DNA from: Austropuccinia psidii
Taxonomy: Eukaryota; Basidiomycota; Pucciniomycetes; Pucciniales; Sphaerophragmiaceae
Direction: 5' to 3'
NCBI GenBank assembly: GCA_023105745.1
Contig: JALGQZ010000009.1
Coordinates: 36,694,409 to 36,758,408, forward strand
DNA: 64,000 nt
Of the stretch, positions 35,696-47,324 are shown piece by piece. A program made the translations under genes and the position numbers. The stretch's first letter is position 1, and the number at the start of each line of letters is the position of its first letter. The notes beneath the pieces were generated by a model that searched no databases, was not told the DNA's origin, and saw only the letters and a list, made by a program, of their open reading frames with translations.

Positions 35696-38600
35696 TAAAG
35701 ATAGTGAGTCCAATATAAATTCAAAAAAAAATTTCAAATTTTTAGTCTTAGTTGAAGTTGCTAGTACAAAGGACACAGTTCAGGCTGTGAAATTGGGAAC
35801 ACCTATGGATTCAAAGAACTTGTCACAGTACATGCAGAAAATGGCTCCAGTATTTAGCCAAAAGAAGGTGCAATCTCTGTTTGTGGATTTTATTGAAGAG
35901 AACATTTTAATTGAAAGCCATTATATTTTTCAAAATGATGAAAGATCAAATTCCAACATACATTTATACACAACTGGTGAATCTACTGAGATTTAAAAAT
36001 GGAAATATTGTAGTACTTCTGTATGTGAATGAGAAAAAGGGAGGCTTCAAGCACAATGAAGTTCCAGTGCCAAATGCTAACAGGTTTATCAAAAATGTGA
36101 CGTATCAAATTATGAAATTTAGTATGTGTAAGAAAAGAAAGGTGGACTAACAGTATTGCTGAGCTTCAATCACCATTGAAAGAGGATGGGGAAAATGCTT
36201 TGGGATTATTTTGGTAATTTTAGATCATGTTACAGTTGGAAATAGAAAGAAAAATACTAGGAAATATGCAATGGTGTATGAATTTCCAAAGTTAACTGAG
36301 GAAGATCCAAAAAACATTTATTGCAAAAAATTATGTCCTGGTTTAAATATGGAATCCTTTTATTCTCCTCCAATTCCCAACAATTAAAAAAATGGTACTG
36401 CCATCTTACAAAAAAAGAGAATATATCTTTTCATGCACCTTTGTATGAGCATCGCTCCAACATATTTGGAGTCAAACACAATTTTGTAGCTCTCAAGTCT
36501 TTGCCTTGAAATCAGTGATTAAGCCATAATGTTGAAAATGGCTTCTAGTTATTTTGGTTATTTATAGATGTCTATTGAATAGCCATGTGAAGAAATTTTC
36601 TAACACTCATCTAAAATATTTTTCTTCAATATATAATGTTAATGAGGATCTATATACATTGAGCTGAAACATATTAGTAAGAAAATGAGCAATGAGCTGT
36701 TAATATTTTTCTAAAACCAAGACATTTTCTTGTGAAAAATCTCACCTGGTAGCCCTGAACCCCTACTTCAATTTTCCACTTTCCCTTTTCTTCAACAACC
36801 TAAAACTTTCACATTAAAAATCAATTGCCCTTAGTTGTTCTCAATTTTAAAACATGTATCAAACTCATGGTCATACAGCTCTGATTCTGGAAATAAGAAC
36901 TAATCAACAGTCAACCACCAACTAAAATATCATCACCCATCTTGATTATATGAAATCTGAGAATCAATGTCTGAAGGATGAAATCTCTGCTTTAAAAGAT
37001 TTATTTCAAGGTATACAAGTAAATAACCACAGATAGGCTCCAATGAGATAATTCACCTCCACCCCAACTGGCCAAATATCCTTTATCTTAAATGAAAAAC
37101 AAATCCCTAGCCTTTCTGAAAGCCTTAAGAACAGTCCAAAAAAATTGATTCCCCCCCAGAAAGTCTCTTCACAGACAAAAATCTCTTACTTGGAATTAGA
37201 TAATGTTTATATTGAAAAAATCAAGAAAAAACTCCTAGTTTTTTTCCCCTTTTTCCATATTTATTTGCTGTGTTGTTTTATAATTTGATATGGTTTCAAA
37301 CTCCTAGAATAGCTGCTACACCTTAGCATGAGTCCTCATGAATCAGAAGGATGCAAAATCATTAGTTCCAGCTCCACCAGCTGAAGCACAGAGGAATACT
37401 ATTTAAGGTTCCTTCAACATATCACCAGATCCACCTATAGATAATGCAAGTGTGAGGCTCCAGAAAAAACAAATCATCTCTATCCAAAGTACCTCAAAGA
37501 TAAAAAGTGATTATCTCATATTTATTCACACAACTATGAGGCAACGGGGGATCCCTAGGTTAATAATGGATTAGGATAACCATTTAGACAACCATTTTAA
37601 TCAAATAATTACACAGATCTTCCTTTTTGTTTTGAAATGGGGTCTTGTTTGTAATTGATTTGGTGTCATTTCTGAATCAGAAGCATTATCAAACAGTATG
37701 GATGAGATGATCTCTATGGCTATCTATTGGCGCCATGCTAAAATCTTAAAATTCTATTAAAAGAATGCCTTTCTTATTGGAAAGGTTTTAAGAAGGATTC
37801 AGCAGAAAATTCCAAAAAGACTTTCCTTTTTAGAGTAAGATATTTATCTTTTACTTACAGGCTTTTGACTGAAAGTTTAATTGAAATTACTTTCCAAATT
37901 TTATATAAATCACAACTTTGTCAACTGTACCTCCAAGAACAAGGTGTTGATGAGCAATTTTTTACATATTTTGATCATAATACTGTCAAATCTGATTATG
38001 AAGTTATCTTAAAAAAGAGGGGCACTTGTTCAGCACAAAAGTCTATTTTGGTTTTCTCTCATAGCAAAATAGTATATTGATTGGATTGAAGTTCTCCAAC
38101 TTCACATTGAAATTTCTCCAGGTAATAATTATCTGACTCTTGAAAAGTTTGGCTCAGGATCTAACCCCAGGGCCTGCCTTTTCCCTAATCCATCTAAAGT
38201 TGGCCTACTTGTGCATATCCCAATCAGAATTTGTCATCACTTCTATGATTCTCAGTTTTTAGCTGGACTGACTTGTTCAGAAGAGCTTTCCCTAAAATTA
38301 TAGTTCAAAAACATATTTTACCTCATGATTCTGGATGATTCCAAAATTGGCCCAAGGAAGCTCAATTAATGCAAATTGGAAAAGGAAAGGAAAGGCAAAT
38401 ACCTGAAGATGAGGCTAAATTTGATTCTTATGACATTGATGATCACCAAATCAAATCAGGGTATTATAATCTTAAAATGAATATCAAAGTAGAGGACATG
38501 ATGAAGGGATCCTTTAGAATAATTATCCAGCTCAAAATTCCATTTTTTTATTATTTTTCTTTTGTTTCTTCTATTATTGACACTCATTCAATTTTTACTT

Positions 38601-38700
38601 TTGAGCACTTGACAGTGTATGTTTCTGCTATTATTGACACTCATTAAACCTTTACCTTTGCACTCATAACAGATTTCATTTACCCTCATTTTGTTATTAT
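35696..38700 (+). other. Unrecognised decayed coding-like segment
   Basis: Plus-strand fragments have normal-looking protein composition. Examples are MDSKNLSQYMQKMAPVFSQK with LFVDFIEENILIESHYIFQ (35787-35996), an overlapping frame with RFKNGNIVVLLYVNEKKGG (35911-36150), LTESLIEITFQILYKSQLCQ (37871 on), and EDEAKFDSYDIDDHQIKSGY (38400 on). Stops and frame changes separate them. I cannot name a family. It could be a decayed DNA transposon, an old gene, or the interior of an unfamiliar retroelement. It begins right after LTR E3. 36500-37100 is mostly AT-rich without a clear frame. Confidence 0.3.
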
Positions 38701-38997
38701 TTTTTGAAGATTTTAAAACTTTTGATATATTTATTGAAATGGAAATGTTTCAAAGACCAACAAAACAACCTGAGCTATTTACTTATGGAGAAATTAACTA
38801 AATTATACTGGCTAAGAATTTTTGTAAATGAGAAATTCCTGATTATAATTTGACAGATACAAAGAGTGTAAGGAATTATTCTGAAAAAATTAAAAAAAAT
38901 ACTGACACAAAATTGGATTAATAAAGTTGGTTAGGGAGCCTTTTTAAGGCCTTCAAATTCCCAAATAATTGGAGAAGTTGACTTCCAGTGCCCCTCT

Positions 38998-39415
38998 GCA
39001 ATAACATCATTGTTATTGTAGCAATAAAATCATTGTTATTTTAGTAATAACATTATTGTTATTTTAGTAATAACATTATTGTTATTTTAGTAATAACATT
39101 ATTGTTATTGTAGCAATAACATTATTGGTATTTTAGTAATAACATTATTGTTATTTTAGTAATAACATTATTGTTATTGTAGCAATAACATTATTGTTAT
39201 TTTAGTAATAACATTATTGTTATTGTAGCAATAACATTATTGTTATTTTAGTAATAACATTATTGTTATTTTAGCAATAACATTATTGTTATTTTAGCAA
39301 TAACATTATTGTTATTTTAGCAATAACATTATTGTTATTTTAGCAATAACATTATTGTTATTTTAACAATAACATAATAACAGTATTGTTATTGTAGCCA
39401 TAACAGCATTAATGA
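38998..39415. repeat. Minisatellite, 23-bp unit, about 17 copies
   Basis: The unit is close to CATTATTGTTATTTTAGTAATAA. Two variants alternate irregularly, TTTTAGTAATAA and TGTAGCAATAA, and the last copies near 39360-39415 are degenerate. Each junction contains AATAACATTATTGTTATT, in which AATAACA and TGTTATT can pair around a four-base loop. There are no unique spacers, so it is not a CRISPR array. Confidence 0.9.
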
Positions 39416-40362
39416 CAGTATTGTAGAAAGGTAAACTCATAAGGCCTACTCTTTTCTTATTATATGTAGTGTTTTATATTATCTATATACAGGATGTTAG
39501 TTCAATTATTATTGCTTGGTTATACACAGTAAAGCTGTGGGTGTAATAAGTATCAATATTGTATCAATGATAGTATTGTTATTGTAGCTTTGATTTAATT
39601 TATTTCCTTTATAATTTTAATTATATTAATAATTTAATAAATTTAACTACTTTAAATAAAATAAATTTGTATTTACAATTTCCCCTATTAGAGTATTTTA
39701 CCTGATAATCAAAAAGAAAATATCAAAATTTAAATTAGTGAAAACAAAAAATTACAAGAAATAAAAATCTCCCCTGAGGGAACCATTTATCATTAAGATT
39801 TTTTTCTTTTATATTATTTTATATTTGGATGTATCATTAGTTAGGTTAAAGTATTTCTATATGCATATTCAACTTGTATATTATATTACATAATATAATT
39901 ACAACAGTACCAATAACAGTATTGTTATGGTTTAAATAACAACTTGGAAGTATGTTTATTATTAAAACAATTGTGCTTTTTTTTTTTGCAGATTTATTAT
40001 TTCAAAAAAAAAAAAGATAAAACAAAATAAATTTGAGAAAATTCATTTGGGCTTGAGAAAATACCATAAAACAAAAATATGTATTTTTTTGATAAAAACA
40101 CATAAGGGCTTACTTACATTTTTTCACTAAAACTTTATGATATGCATGTGTTTACCAAAACCCTAATGATAATAATAATATGTAATTTTCTTATTCTTCT
40201 TATTTTTTTTTCAAAATGAAATAAAATCAAACAATAACTCATTAATTAACTTTCATTAGTTGAATATTTTTTGATAGTTTTTGATATAGTTAAATTTGAA
40301 TTCAAACTCAAACACAAAATTGAATGATATACAAATACTATGAACAAAGCTTATAAGTAATC
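39416..40362. other. AT-rich intergenic DNA
   Basis: This region is highly AT-rich, with short homopolymer runs and scattered echoes of the neighbouring minisatellite (CAGTATTGTTAT near 39380, 39575 and 39915). No gene or element end is seen. Confidence 0.5.
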
Positions 40363-40584
<222 letters not shown>

Positions 40585-41427
40585 TTTTTGCCTTTGTGTA
40601 TCAAACAATTTTTATAGTAACTTTCATTTTTCATCCCATTGCTGAATATTTACAAGTAATTGGGTAAATTACTTGTGTTAAGTTGCTTCCAAAAAATATT
40701 TGGTTGAATCAGTTTTTTTTAAAGGAAAGGATGATGAACTTGTTTTTACAGACATTTTGCAGGGTAAAACTCTAAGGCTGGCCCTAATGTAACGTGTAAT
40801 ATCGTAGTTAGGGTATATTTCAAGGTTTACCTTGGCCAAATTATGTATCATTGGCCCCTTTCTGCTGATAGAACTACCTAAGCCCCTTCAGTCTAGTCGC
40901 ATTCATGCATGGGCCCTGATGGCATTTACTCTGCAATGGGAGTGAAAGAGGCGGTACGATGTTCAAAAGCTGAAATGCTAATGGGACGCTTTAGGGGTTT
41001 AAATTTGGAATAGATTTTTTAGGCAAACCGCAGACGCTGTATGCTGGCAAATGTGCTTGTAAGCAGTACTTTGCACCCTGGGGTAAAAAAATCTGTAGGA
41101 TATGCAAAACTGCCCTGCTTTACAGGAATAGTGTGCACGATCAATACGAATCCTGGAGATTATAATGACTAGTGCTATGGAATGGTTAATGAATTGATTG
41201 ACAACAGTAATAGCAGCCTGTTGCTTTTCCAAAATTTGCTTGCAAAAGCAGCCTTTTCATTACGGGTTGGGGAATCAATTTTCATCCCAAAGCTATTCTA
41301 ACTTTTCTGTTTTTGGAATGTAGTAGTAAGGGCTGATTCCTCATTGAATGTTAAATTTGAAATCAAATATTGTTATTGACTAGGAGCCAAATAAACTAGG
41401 ACATGTGTTTACATTGTTGCTTTGCAC
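40585..41427. other. Intergenic region downstream of the SET-domain gene
   Basis: Base composition rises from AT-rich to balanced from about 40760. A short minus-strand frame lies at 40999-41232 (with FYPRVQSTAYKHICQHTAS), but nothing identifies it as an exon. The 3' untranslated region and terminator of the SET gene should lie near 41200-41427. Confidence 0.4.
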
Positions 41428-43529
41428 CTAATCTTCGTCAAAGGATATTGCAAAACCATCAGCTACTGCCTGCTCTGTCGCAAGGCTAATCAAAGTTTCT
41501 AATCGTTCCAACGCATTGAAAAGAATATCATGTTGCCCTGTATGAAAAAGCGGTTGGTTAACAGCTTAGCCTTGTGCAAAGAGTAGAGATTAACATAACG
41601 AAGAAGAAGTTGCACCTTGTCGATAAATTTGTATCATCCTCTTGACTGAATTTCTGACTTGTTTCCAATCCGACTCTTGGTCAGAAAAGTGATTTATTCT
41701 ATTGAGTTCTTCTAGTTTAAAATCTAGCATTGACCTCAAACAATCCAAACAATTCAATTCGTTGTCCCAAGTGAGTTTTGGGGGCATGGAAGTGAGAAAA
41801 TTTTCTGTAAAAGTTTTGGATGATGTTTGGGCTTTCAGCAGATCCCCAAGGCATTGAGTAAGTTTATCGACTTCCTCTTGGCTTGAAGTCACCAGAACTC
41901 TGAGCTGTGCAAGCAACATTGGCGGAATCGGCTGGACCTTGGTTATGAAATGATAGAATGTTTTATGTTCGAAGCGATCACAAATTGATTTAATAAACGG
42001 AGAATAAACTTTTGATTCTTGTGGTTTGGCAAGCTTGATAGTATAAAAATCATCAGGGTTTAGTATGTCTGCGTCCTGCGAATTCTGAGCCATCCAGTCC
42101 TGCTCGTCAAGAGCAAATCCATAGCCTAGAATTAGTTCTGCCGTAGGTTTAGCGCCATAGTTGTTGAATACTTGATCGCCTTAAGACATTATTGCAAGGA
42201 CATGATGATGTATTAAGTTATTGATGTAATTTCAAGTCTGCAGACAATTAAGGATATTTTTGAAGACGTGAGTATGGACAAACCTAGATTGATAGTATCT
42301 TCCAAGGCAATAATCTCGACCTTGTGGAGCCCGGAATGAGATTTGGTTAATCTCCACTCTACTTTGGTTCCGCGTTTGTGGTTGAGGGTATCGATACCAG
42401 GCAACAGAATAGGAGTGGGCTCTTTGGATGAAGTGTTAAGATCTAGGTTGGCGATGGAATTTGGTTTTTGCAAGGTTGTTTGACTTGAAACTTTTGGAAT
42501 ATTTAAATTCTCCAGTAAACTTGATGAAAATGAACGTGAAGTGATGATTGTGCAAGCCCAAAGATAGTCGCCACTGAAAATCGTCCTCATAGAAAATCAA
42601 TCTTGAGGATACCGATGGTCATGAGTAAAATTATTGGCGACTCTTTACCAAGACAAGTATCGCGACATGTAATCATAAAGGACAGAAGACATTCGACGGA
42701 TATTTTCCATCATTTCTTCATATTCTGTTGTCCATAATTGTTTTCGCTCCATGATAGAGGGGTATAAATCAGTGAAACGTAGCTTTTCAACTTCAGCCTT
42801 ATTCCAGAACAAGGGAGTTGTGAGTTCTTGTAAGGGAGGCAGCAAGCTAACGTATAGTTTATGAAATGAGAATAAGTCAAATACCAAGCGCCGCGCCGGG
42901 GTCTCGTCATGTTTGACCAATTCTTGAAGGGCTGTAAAGATTGGAAAAGCACCGATGCAAAATCTGAGCAATCATAGCAATTCACAATTTTTATTACGAT
43001 GAACTGAGCAAAAAGATCATGAGCAACATACGATTAGATTGCAAGCTTTCAGCTTTGATGGAAAGTTTGGTTAAGATCAAGTAAAGGCTGATGACTTGAC
43101 GATCGAGCCAGGCGCTAGTAAAATTCTGACAAGGATTGGGGCCAGGCTTATCCATGGGTATCTGATTAAACAGCCTTTCAATTTTATCCAGACTGCTTTG
43201 ACGAGTGATGGCAGTCTGGATGGTGCAACTGACGAGGACCTGATTTTTATCGACGGGACCAGACGCCAAAACACAGGTTCCCATAAGGTTAGCTGTAGCG
43301 ATTGATAGCGACGAAGGATCCAATCTAATTTTCAGAATCTGTGGACATCGACTGCACAAGCATTGATGGCAAACTCACACTCTGACGATTTGTCTTCATT
43401 GGGAGCAGAAAAACTGAGGCTTGGATGAAAGCTGCCACCGTTATCCGCCAGCCAACGCCCCAAATCACTCGTGTTGCAAGGCTCTGCGGAGCGGCCAATT
43501 CGCCTCGAAGCCGAAGGCGCTGTCAGCAT
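41428..43529 (-). CDS. SET-domain protein lysine methyltransferase (RKM/SETD6/Rubisco-LSMT type), at least five exons
   Basis: Host gene, probably transferring methyl groups from S-adenosylmethionine to a lysine of a ribosomal or other non-histone protein. Exons on the minus strand are 43529-43032, 42931-42649, 42585-42284, 42179-41616 and 41537-41428; introns are 100, 63, 104 and 78 bp. From 43032 on, phases agree at every junction. Motifs in order: GRWLADNGGSFHPSLSF; QTAIT; PPLQELTTPLFW with FTDLYPSI; GDYLWACTIITSRSF; PGIDTLNHKRG; then GDQVFNNYGAKPTAELILGY, the catalytic NYG block. A C-terminal helical region (FYTIKLAKPQ to YRQGQHDILFNALERLE) fits the substrate-binding domain. The third intron ends in AAG rather than CAG/TAG. 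Near 43340-43360 the frame shifts between AINACAVDVHRF and LDPSSLSIA without a clear intron. This may be a frameshift or a missed small exon boundary. The start at 43529 (MLTAPSASRR) is a choice; an in-frame Met at 43685 is the alternative. Confidence 0.82.
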
Positions 43530-43860
43530 TGCGGCCACAATTGTGGATGTCGTCCTGGGAGATGAGCTCGGTAGCTGAAGGAGTTTTTTGCCAGGAATGT
43601 GAGCCGAAGGCAACGCAGGGGAGCTGGGGTAAAGATTTGAAAAGCCTAGATGGTGCGACTCGACTGTGGGCAAAATAAGTTGCAATTTGACTGTGGTGGA
43701 TGGAGTTTAGTGAGTGAGGAATCTCATATGAAGATGGGAGGACATCAAGGTGAGATTTTGAGACATTGGCCCAAAGAGCCAATCTGGGAAGGAAATACTA
43801 ATTAAAGGCTCTCTTTTGATGAATTGCAGGGCCCAAATGAGCAGCCATAGATGAGAATTT
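43530..43860 (-). promoter_or_regulatory. Upstream region of the SET-domain gene
   Basis: This stretch has the highest local G+C, with CpG-containing words up to about 43640, as often seen at the 5' end of a fungal gene. It either contains the first codons (in-frame Met at 43685) or is 5' untranslated and promoter sequence. No TATA box is convincing. It ends where LTR G2 begins, leaving at most 330 bp of non-transposon sequence upstream. Confidence 0.4.
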
Positions 43861-44743
43861 TGTGAGCCTTTGAGATATGCCATATCCAAAAAGGTCACAA
43901 AAGAACATCATAAATCTTATTTTAAGAATAAGGATTGAAATCATAATCTCGAAATGAGTAAAAACACCATAAAAAAGCATAAATTGTTGATTATCTGAGA
44001 AACCAATGAATAAACAGGTAAAATTAATGACACCATTGGATTCCCCATCAAGAATTATGTATATGAAAGCTTTGTGTCATATCTGTAAAATCAATACTTA
44101 CTGAGAGAACCTGGCTATATGCCCTTTTACAATCAGTGCATATATTCATGGTTTTCAGCTCATATCTTTTGAATTACACAAGATAAAGAGTTGATTAAAA
44201 AAAATTACCACAAAATACCTTTAAAAATGAAGATATAAGCTCTATTTAGCTAGTTACAAATAGGGTTAAAACCCATAAGGTGATATTGGTTAAAGTAGAA
44301 ATAGCTGTTGACCACTTTGAATTAAAAGTGGTCAAAAATTGAAAAAAGTGGATATTCAGATTCTACTAGTTCAAAAATGAATAATGAAATAATGGTTATC
44401 ATCATATTCAAGGTACAGCCCCGTATAATCATAGTTTGAAGTCTAAAATAGTAAGTTTCAACAGAAAAGTAGAGTTGCAAGAAAAATAATCAAAAATAGA
44501 GTTCTGATGATGTAATGAAGTCCTCTTGGCAGCTTAGTAAGGACATAACTGTAAGGTGTGGATATGTAACTTTGATTAAAAATCAAGTACTTTATTTGTC
44601 CTCCAAATTTGTATAAGGTACAATATGATTGAAAATAATAAAATTTAAGCTTTTTGAGAGAAATCATGCCAGAATTTATTTATTTTTACTTTAAAAGGAT
44701 AAAAAAATAATATTATAAGGATTTATTGTTTTACCAACAATGA
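43861..44743 (+). mobile_element. G-type LTR, 5' part (G2)
   Basis: The left end TGTGAGCCTTTGAGATATGCC is the reverse complement of the right end of LTR G1 at 35418. Shared internal landmarks, reversed, include GTGGTCAA near 44300 and TGCATATATTCA near 44140. The complete F element interrupts it at 44744. Its continuation to the right of that element is not clearly recognisable. Confidence 0.6.
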
Positions 44744-45505
44744 TGTCACAGGGGCTCTTCAAAGTGAAGAGGGCCTGGCACTCAGTAAACTGGGACTCAC
44801 TTATGGAGGGCTCAAGGATATGGAAAGATTAATGACACTTAAGAGTGTAAGGAATGAATTACTATAATGAAAGATATGAGAAAAGCAGCAACAAAGAAAT
44901 AAGAATAAGAAATAGAAGAGCCAACCACAAACAAGTCCAAGTCCACTGTTTCAACCTGTCAGAATGGAAAGAGAAGGGTTAATAAGGATATGGCCACCCA
45001 ACTCATACTGTACAGGCAAAGAGAGAAATGCAAAGACTAACTTAAAATTAAATAATTATAATACCCAAAAATAAGGATAAGAATAATTATAAAATAATAA
45101 ATAAACTAAATTAATTAACTGGGGAAAAGTCCCCAGGGGGGAGAAAGAGGGGCTGGTATATGTGAGAATCACCAGCCCTGATCCAGAGGAAGAATTTTCA
45201 TGAAAATAATTGATGATTGAATTGAGTCTGGCCAATACAGGTCCTGTACAGCTGTACAGAGCCTGTACAAGAGGTGTGGTGTATTTGAGTGATCATACAG
45301 TTTCATACTGGTGTATTGAAACTGTATTGGGTGAATCCAACCTGTACAGGTATTGACAGGCTGTATTGATGTACCAAACTGTATGCATGTTTCAGAATGA
45401 AGATTGCTGAAACTGAATGCTGATGCAGATACTGGATTTGCTGATTTGAGGTGTTTGAGTGGGTGTATGAATGAATACCCTTACCCCGGATGGATGGTTG
45501 TTACA
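44744..45505 (-). repeat. 3' LTR of F
   Basis: 762 bp; on the minus strand it runs TGTAACAACCATCC...AGCCCCTGTGACA. It lies directly beside the polypurine tract at 45506-45518 (AAGAGGGGGATAC on the minus strand). The region 45200-45420 is dense in ACAG/CTGTA words, a feature also seen in E LTRs. Confidence 0.95.
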
Positions 45506-47324
45506 GTATCCCCCTCTTGAAACTGGTGGGCTCCTGAACACCATAATACCCTGCCATTATTGAGTGGCATCTCACTACCCCACAAATTCCTTCGAAAAGT
45601 TTTCTTTTGACCATTATCTTGAAATCCTTCTTCAACTCTTCTCTGTCAATTAAATTTATTTTCCCCCTTCTTTTAACTTTGAGTAAGTACCCCACTTCGG
45701 ACTAAACTTTTCTTCTGATTCAGTGAGTTTACTTATCCTTGGGGCCTGGCCTTGGGTTGTATCCCCAATGGATGGCCACTGAGCTCTTGTGCTCAAAAAA
45801 TGGGGCCAGATGAGTATATGAAGTGTACCCATCTTACCAGGCTTAATCAGAAGAAATTTATTAAAAAGTGAATTCAGGGGTCTTGTCCCCATTGGATTTG
45901 AAAAAACTGCCTCAACAGCCCTCCATAACAATCTTGGGCTGTGACCCTTGCTATAGTAAGTCTGGATGACTCATGCCCTTATTGCCCTTTTGGCCTAATT
46001 GGTCTTCTTGGTGATCTTTGGTCATATTAGAACATATGGCCATTTCTGGCCTTTTTGAGATTCCAGGTTGTTATGGTGAATTTCTTGACCTATGGCCATT
46101 CATGGCCATTTTGGACATTTTTTTGATTTTGGGGTCCTACGGTCCATGGGCTGTGGACCGTACGCCGCGGTCCGTGGGCCATGGGGGTTATTGGAGGCCC
46201 CCAGGACAAAAATGAGGCCCTGGGCCCAAATTTGCTGGGAACACAGGGGTACCATGGGACCATAACTTCACCTACATGGCCTGGACCACCAAGACCATGG
46301 CCTCCCCAAAGTTGCAGGGGAGGCCCTGGGTGATGAATCCAGCCCAAGGAGGGCTTTGAGTATTCACCTTGAGGGCCATAATTGAGTTATGGCCCACTTC
46401 CTTGAGGGTTTTCTCTGAATTTGACGTGGCTGATTTGATGTCTTGACCCTTCTGCTTGGGTATTCTCCATGAGTTGATGACTGAATCCCCGTGAACTTTG
46501 ACGATTTGGGTGGAGTTAAAACCAGTATCTTGTTCTTGTTTGTGTTTGGTTTGGCTTCTGTTCATACTCTTATAAATACTAATAAATGGAATAAAAATAA
46601 ATAAAAGTAAAATAAGAATAAAAAATAAAGTAACCTCCCAATACGTGATATGGAAGGGGATGCTGCTGCTTTAAAAGAAATAAAGAAAAGAAAAGTATAC
46701 AAGTAAATAAAGAAAGTAAAGATAAAAGAATAAGAGAAAATGAGAGTAAAGAAAGAAATAAAGAAAAATCCTGATGGTTGGTCCTTCTTGTGGTGAGCTG
46801 CTTGATTCTGGCCAAGAAGTGTCTGAAAAACAAAAACCAAGCATTTGATGCTCACAGAGTGGCAAAGGTAATGTTTTACAAGAAGTAGAACCCTCAGGGA
46901 TGCATACCAGGAGATGGAACTTACTTTCATAACTTCCACTGCCCACCAAGCACCATAAAATTGAAAAGAATTGCCACAAATGACTTCTGAGATGAATTGC
47001 CATAAATGACTTCTGAAAGAATTGCCGTAAATGACTTGAAGTAATGAATGTCTTGAATTATGATGATTGGCATAAATGAAATTATAAATAAAAGAGAAAG
47101 AAAGGAAAATTAAAGAAAGAAACATTTGACCATATCTTGATAAGGTCCAAATCAGAGGGTATTGGTGTTGTATGCTTCCTGAACCTGTTCAAAGAATTGA
47201 CAAGTGCTCACAAAGTGGCCAAGGTGATGCTTACAACAACATATGGGTAGAATACCCCCTTAAAGGTGCATGCCAGGAGAGGAACTTACTTTCATAACTT
47301 CTTCTCCCCACCAAGCACCATAAA
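45506..47324 (-). mobile_element. 3' non-coding region of F with duplicated cassette
   Basis: The 1.8 kb between the integrase stop and the 3' LTR has no convincing ORF. Two cassettes of about 120 bp, at 46841-46961 and 47206-47325, share (minus strand) ATGGTGCTTGGTG, GTTATGAAAGTAAGTTCC, CTCTCCTGGCATGC or a close variant, and CACTTTGTGAGC. AAAGTAAGT resembles a 5' splice site. The E-type element carries the same doublet at 18203-18570. The end nearest the LTR carries the polypurine tract. Confidence 0.75.

Noticed and set aside
38998..39415. CRISPR-like regular repeat array
   Set aside because: The units are contiguous with no unique spacers, the region is AT-rich, and the genome is eukaryotic; it is a minisatellite.
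43096..43678. Plus-strand frames opposite the SET-domain gene
   Set aside because: They are antisense shadows; the minus-strand reading has conserved motifs and phase-consistent introns.
46562..47125. 187-codon hydrophobic minus-strand frame resembling a membrane protein (env-like)
   Set aside because: Its Phe/Leu/Ser-rich content comes from an A/G-rich low-complexity tract in the 3' non-coding region of F, and the frame does not correspond to any domain.
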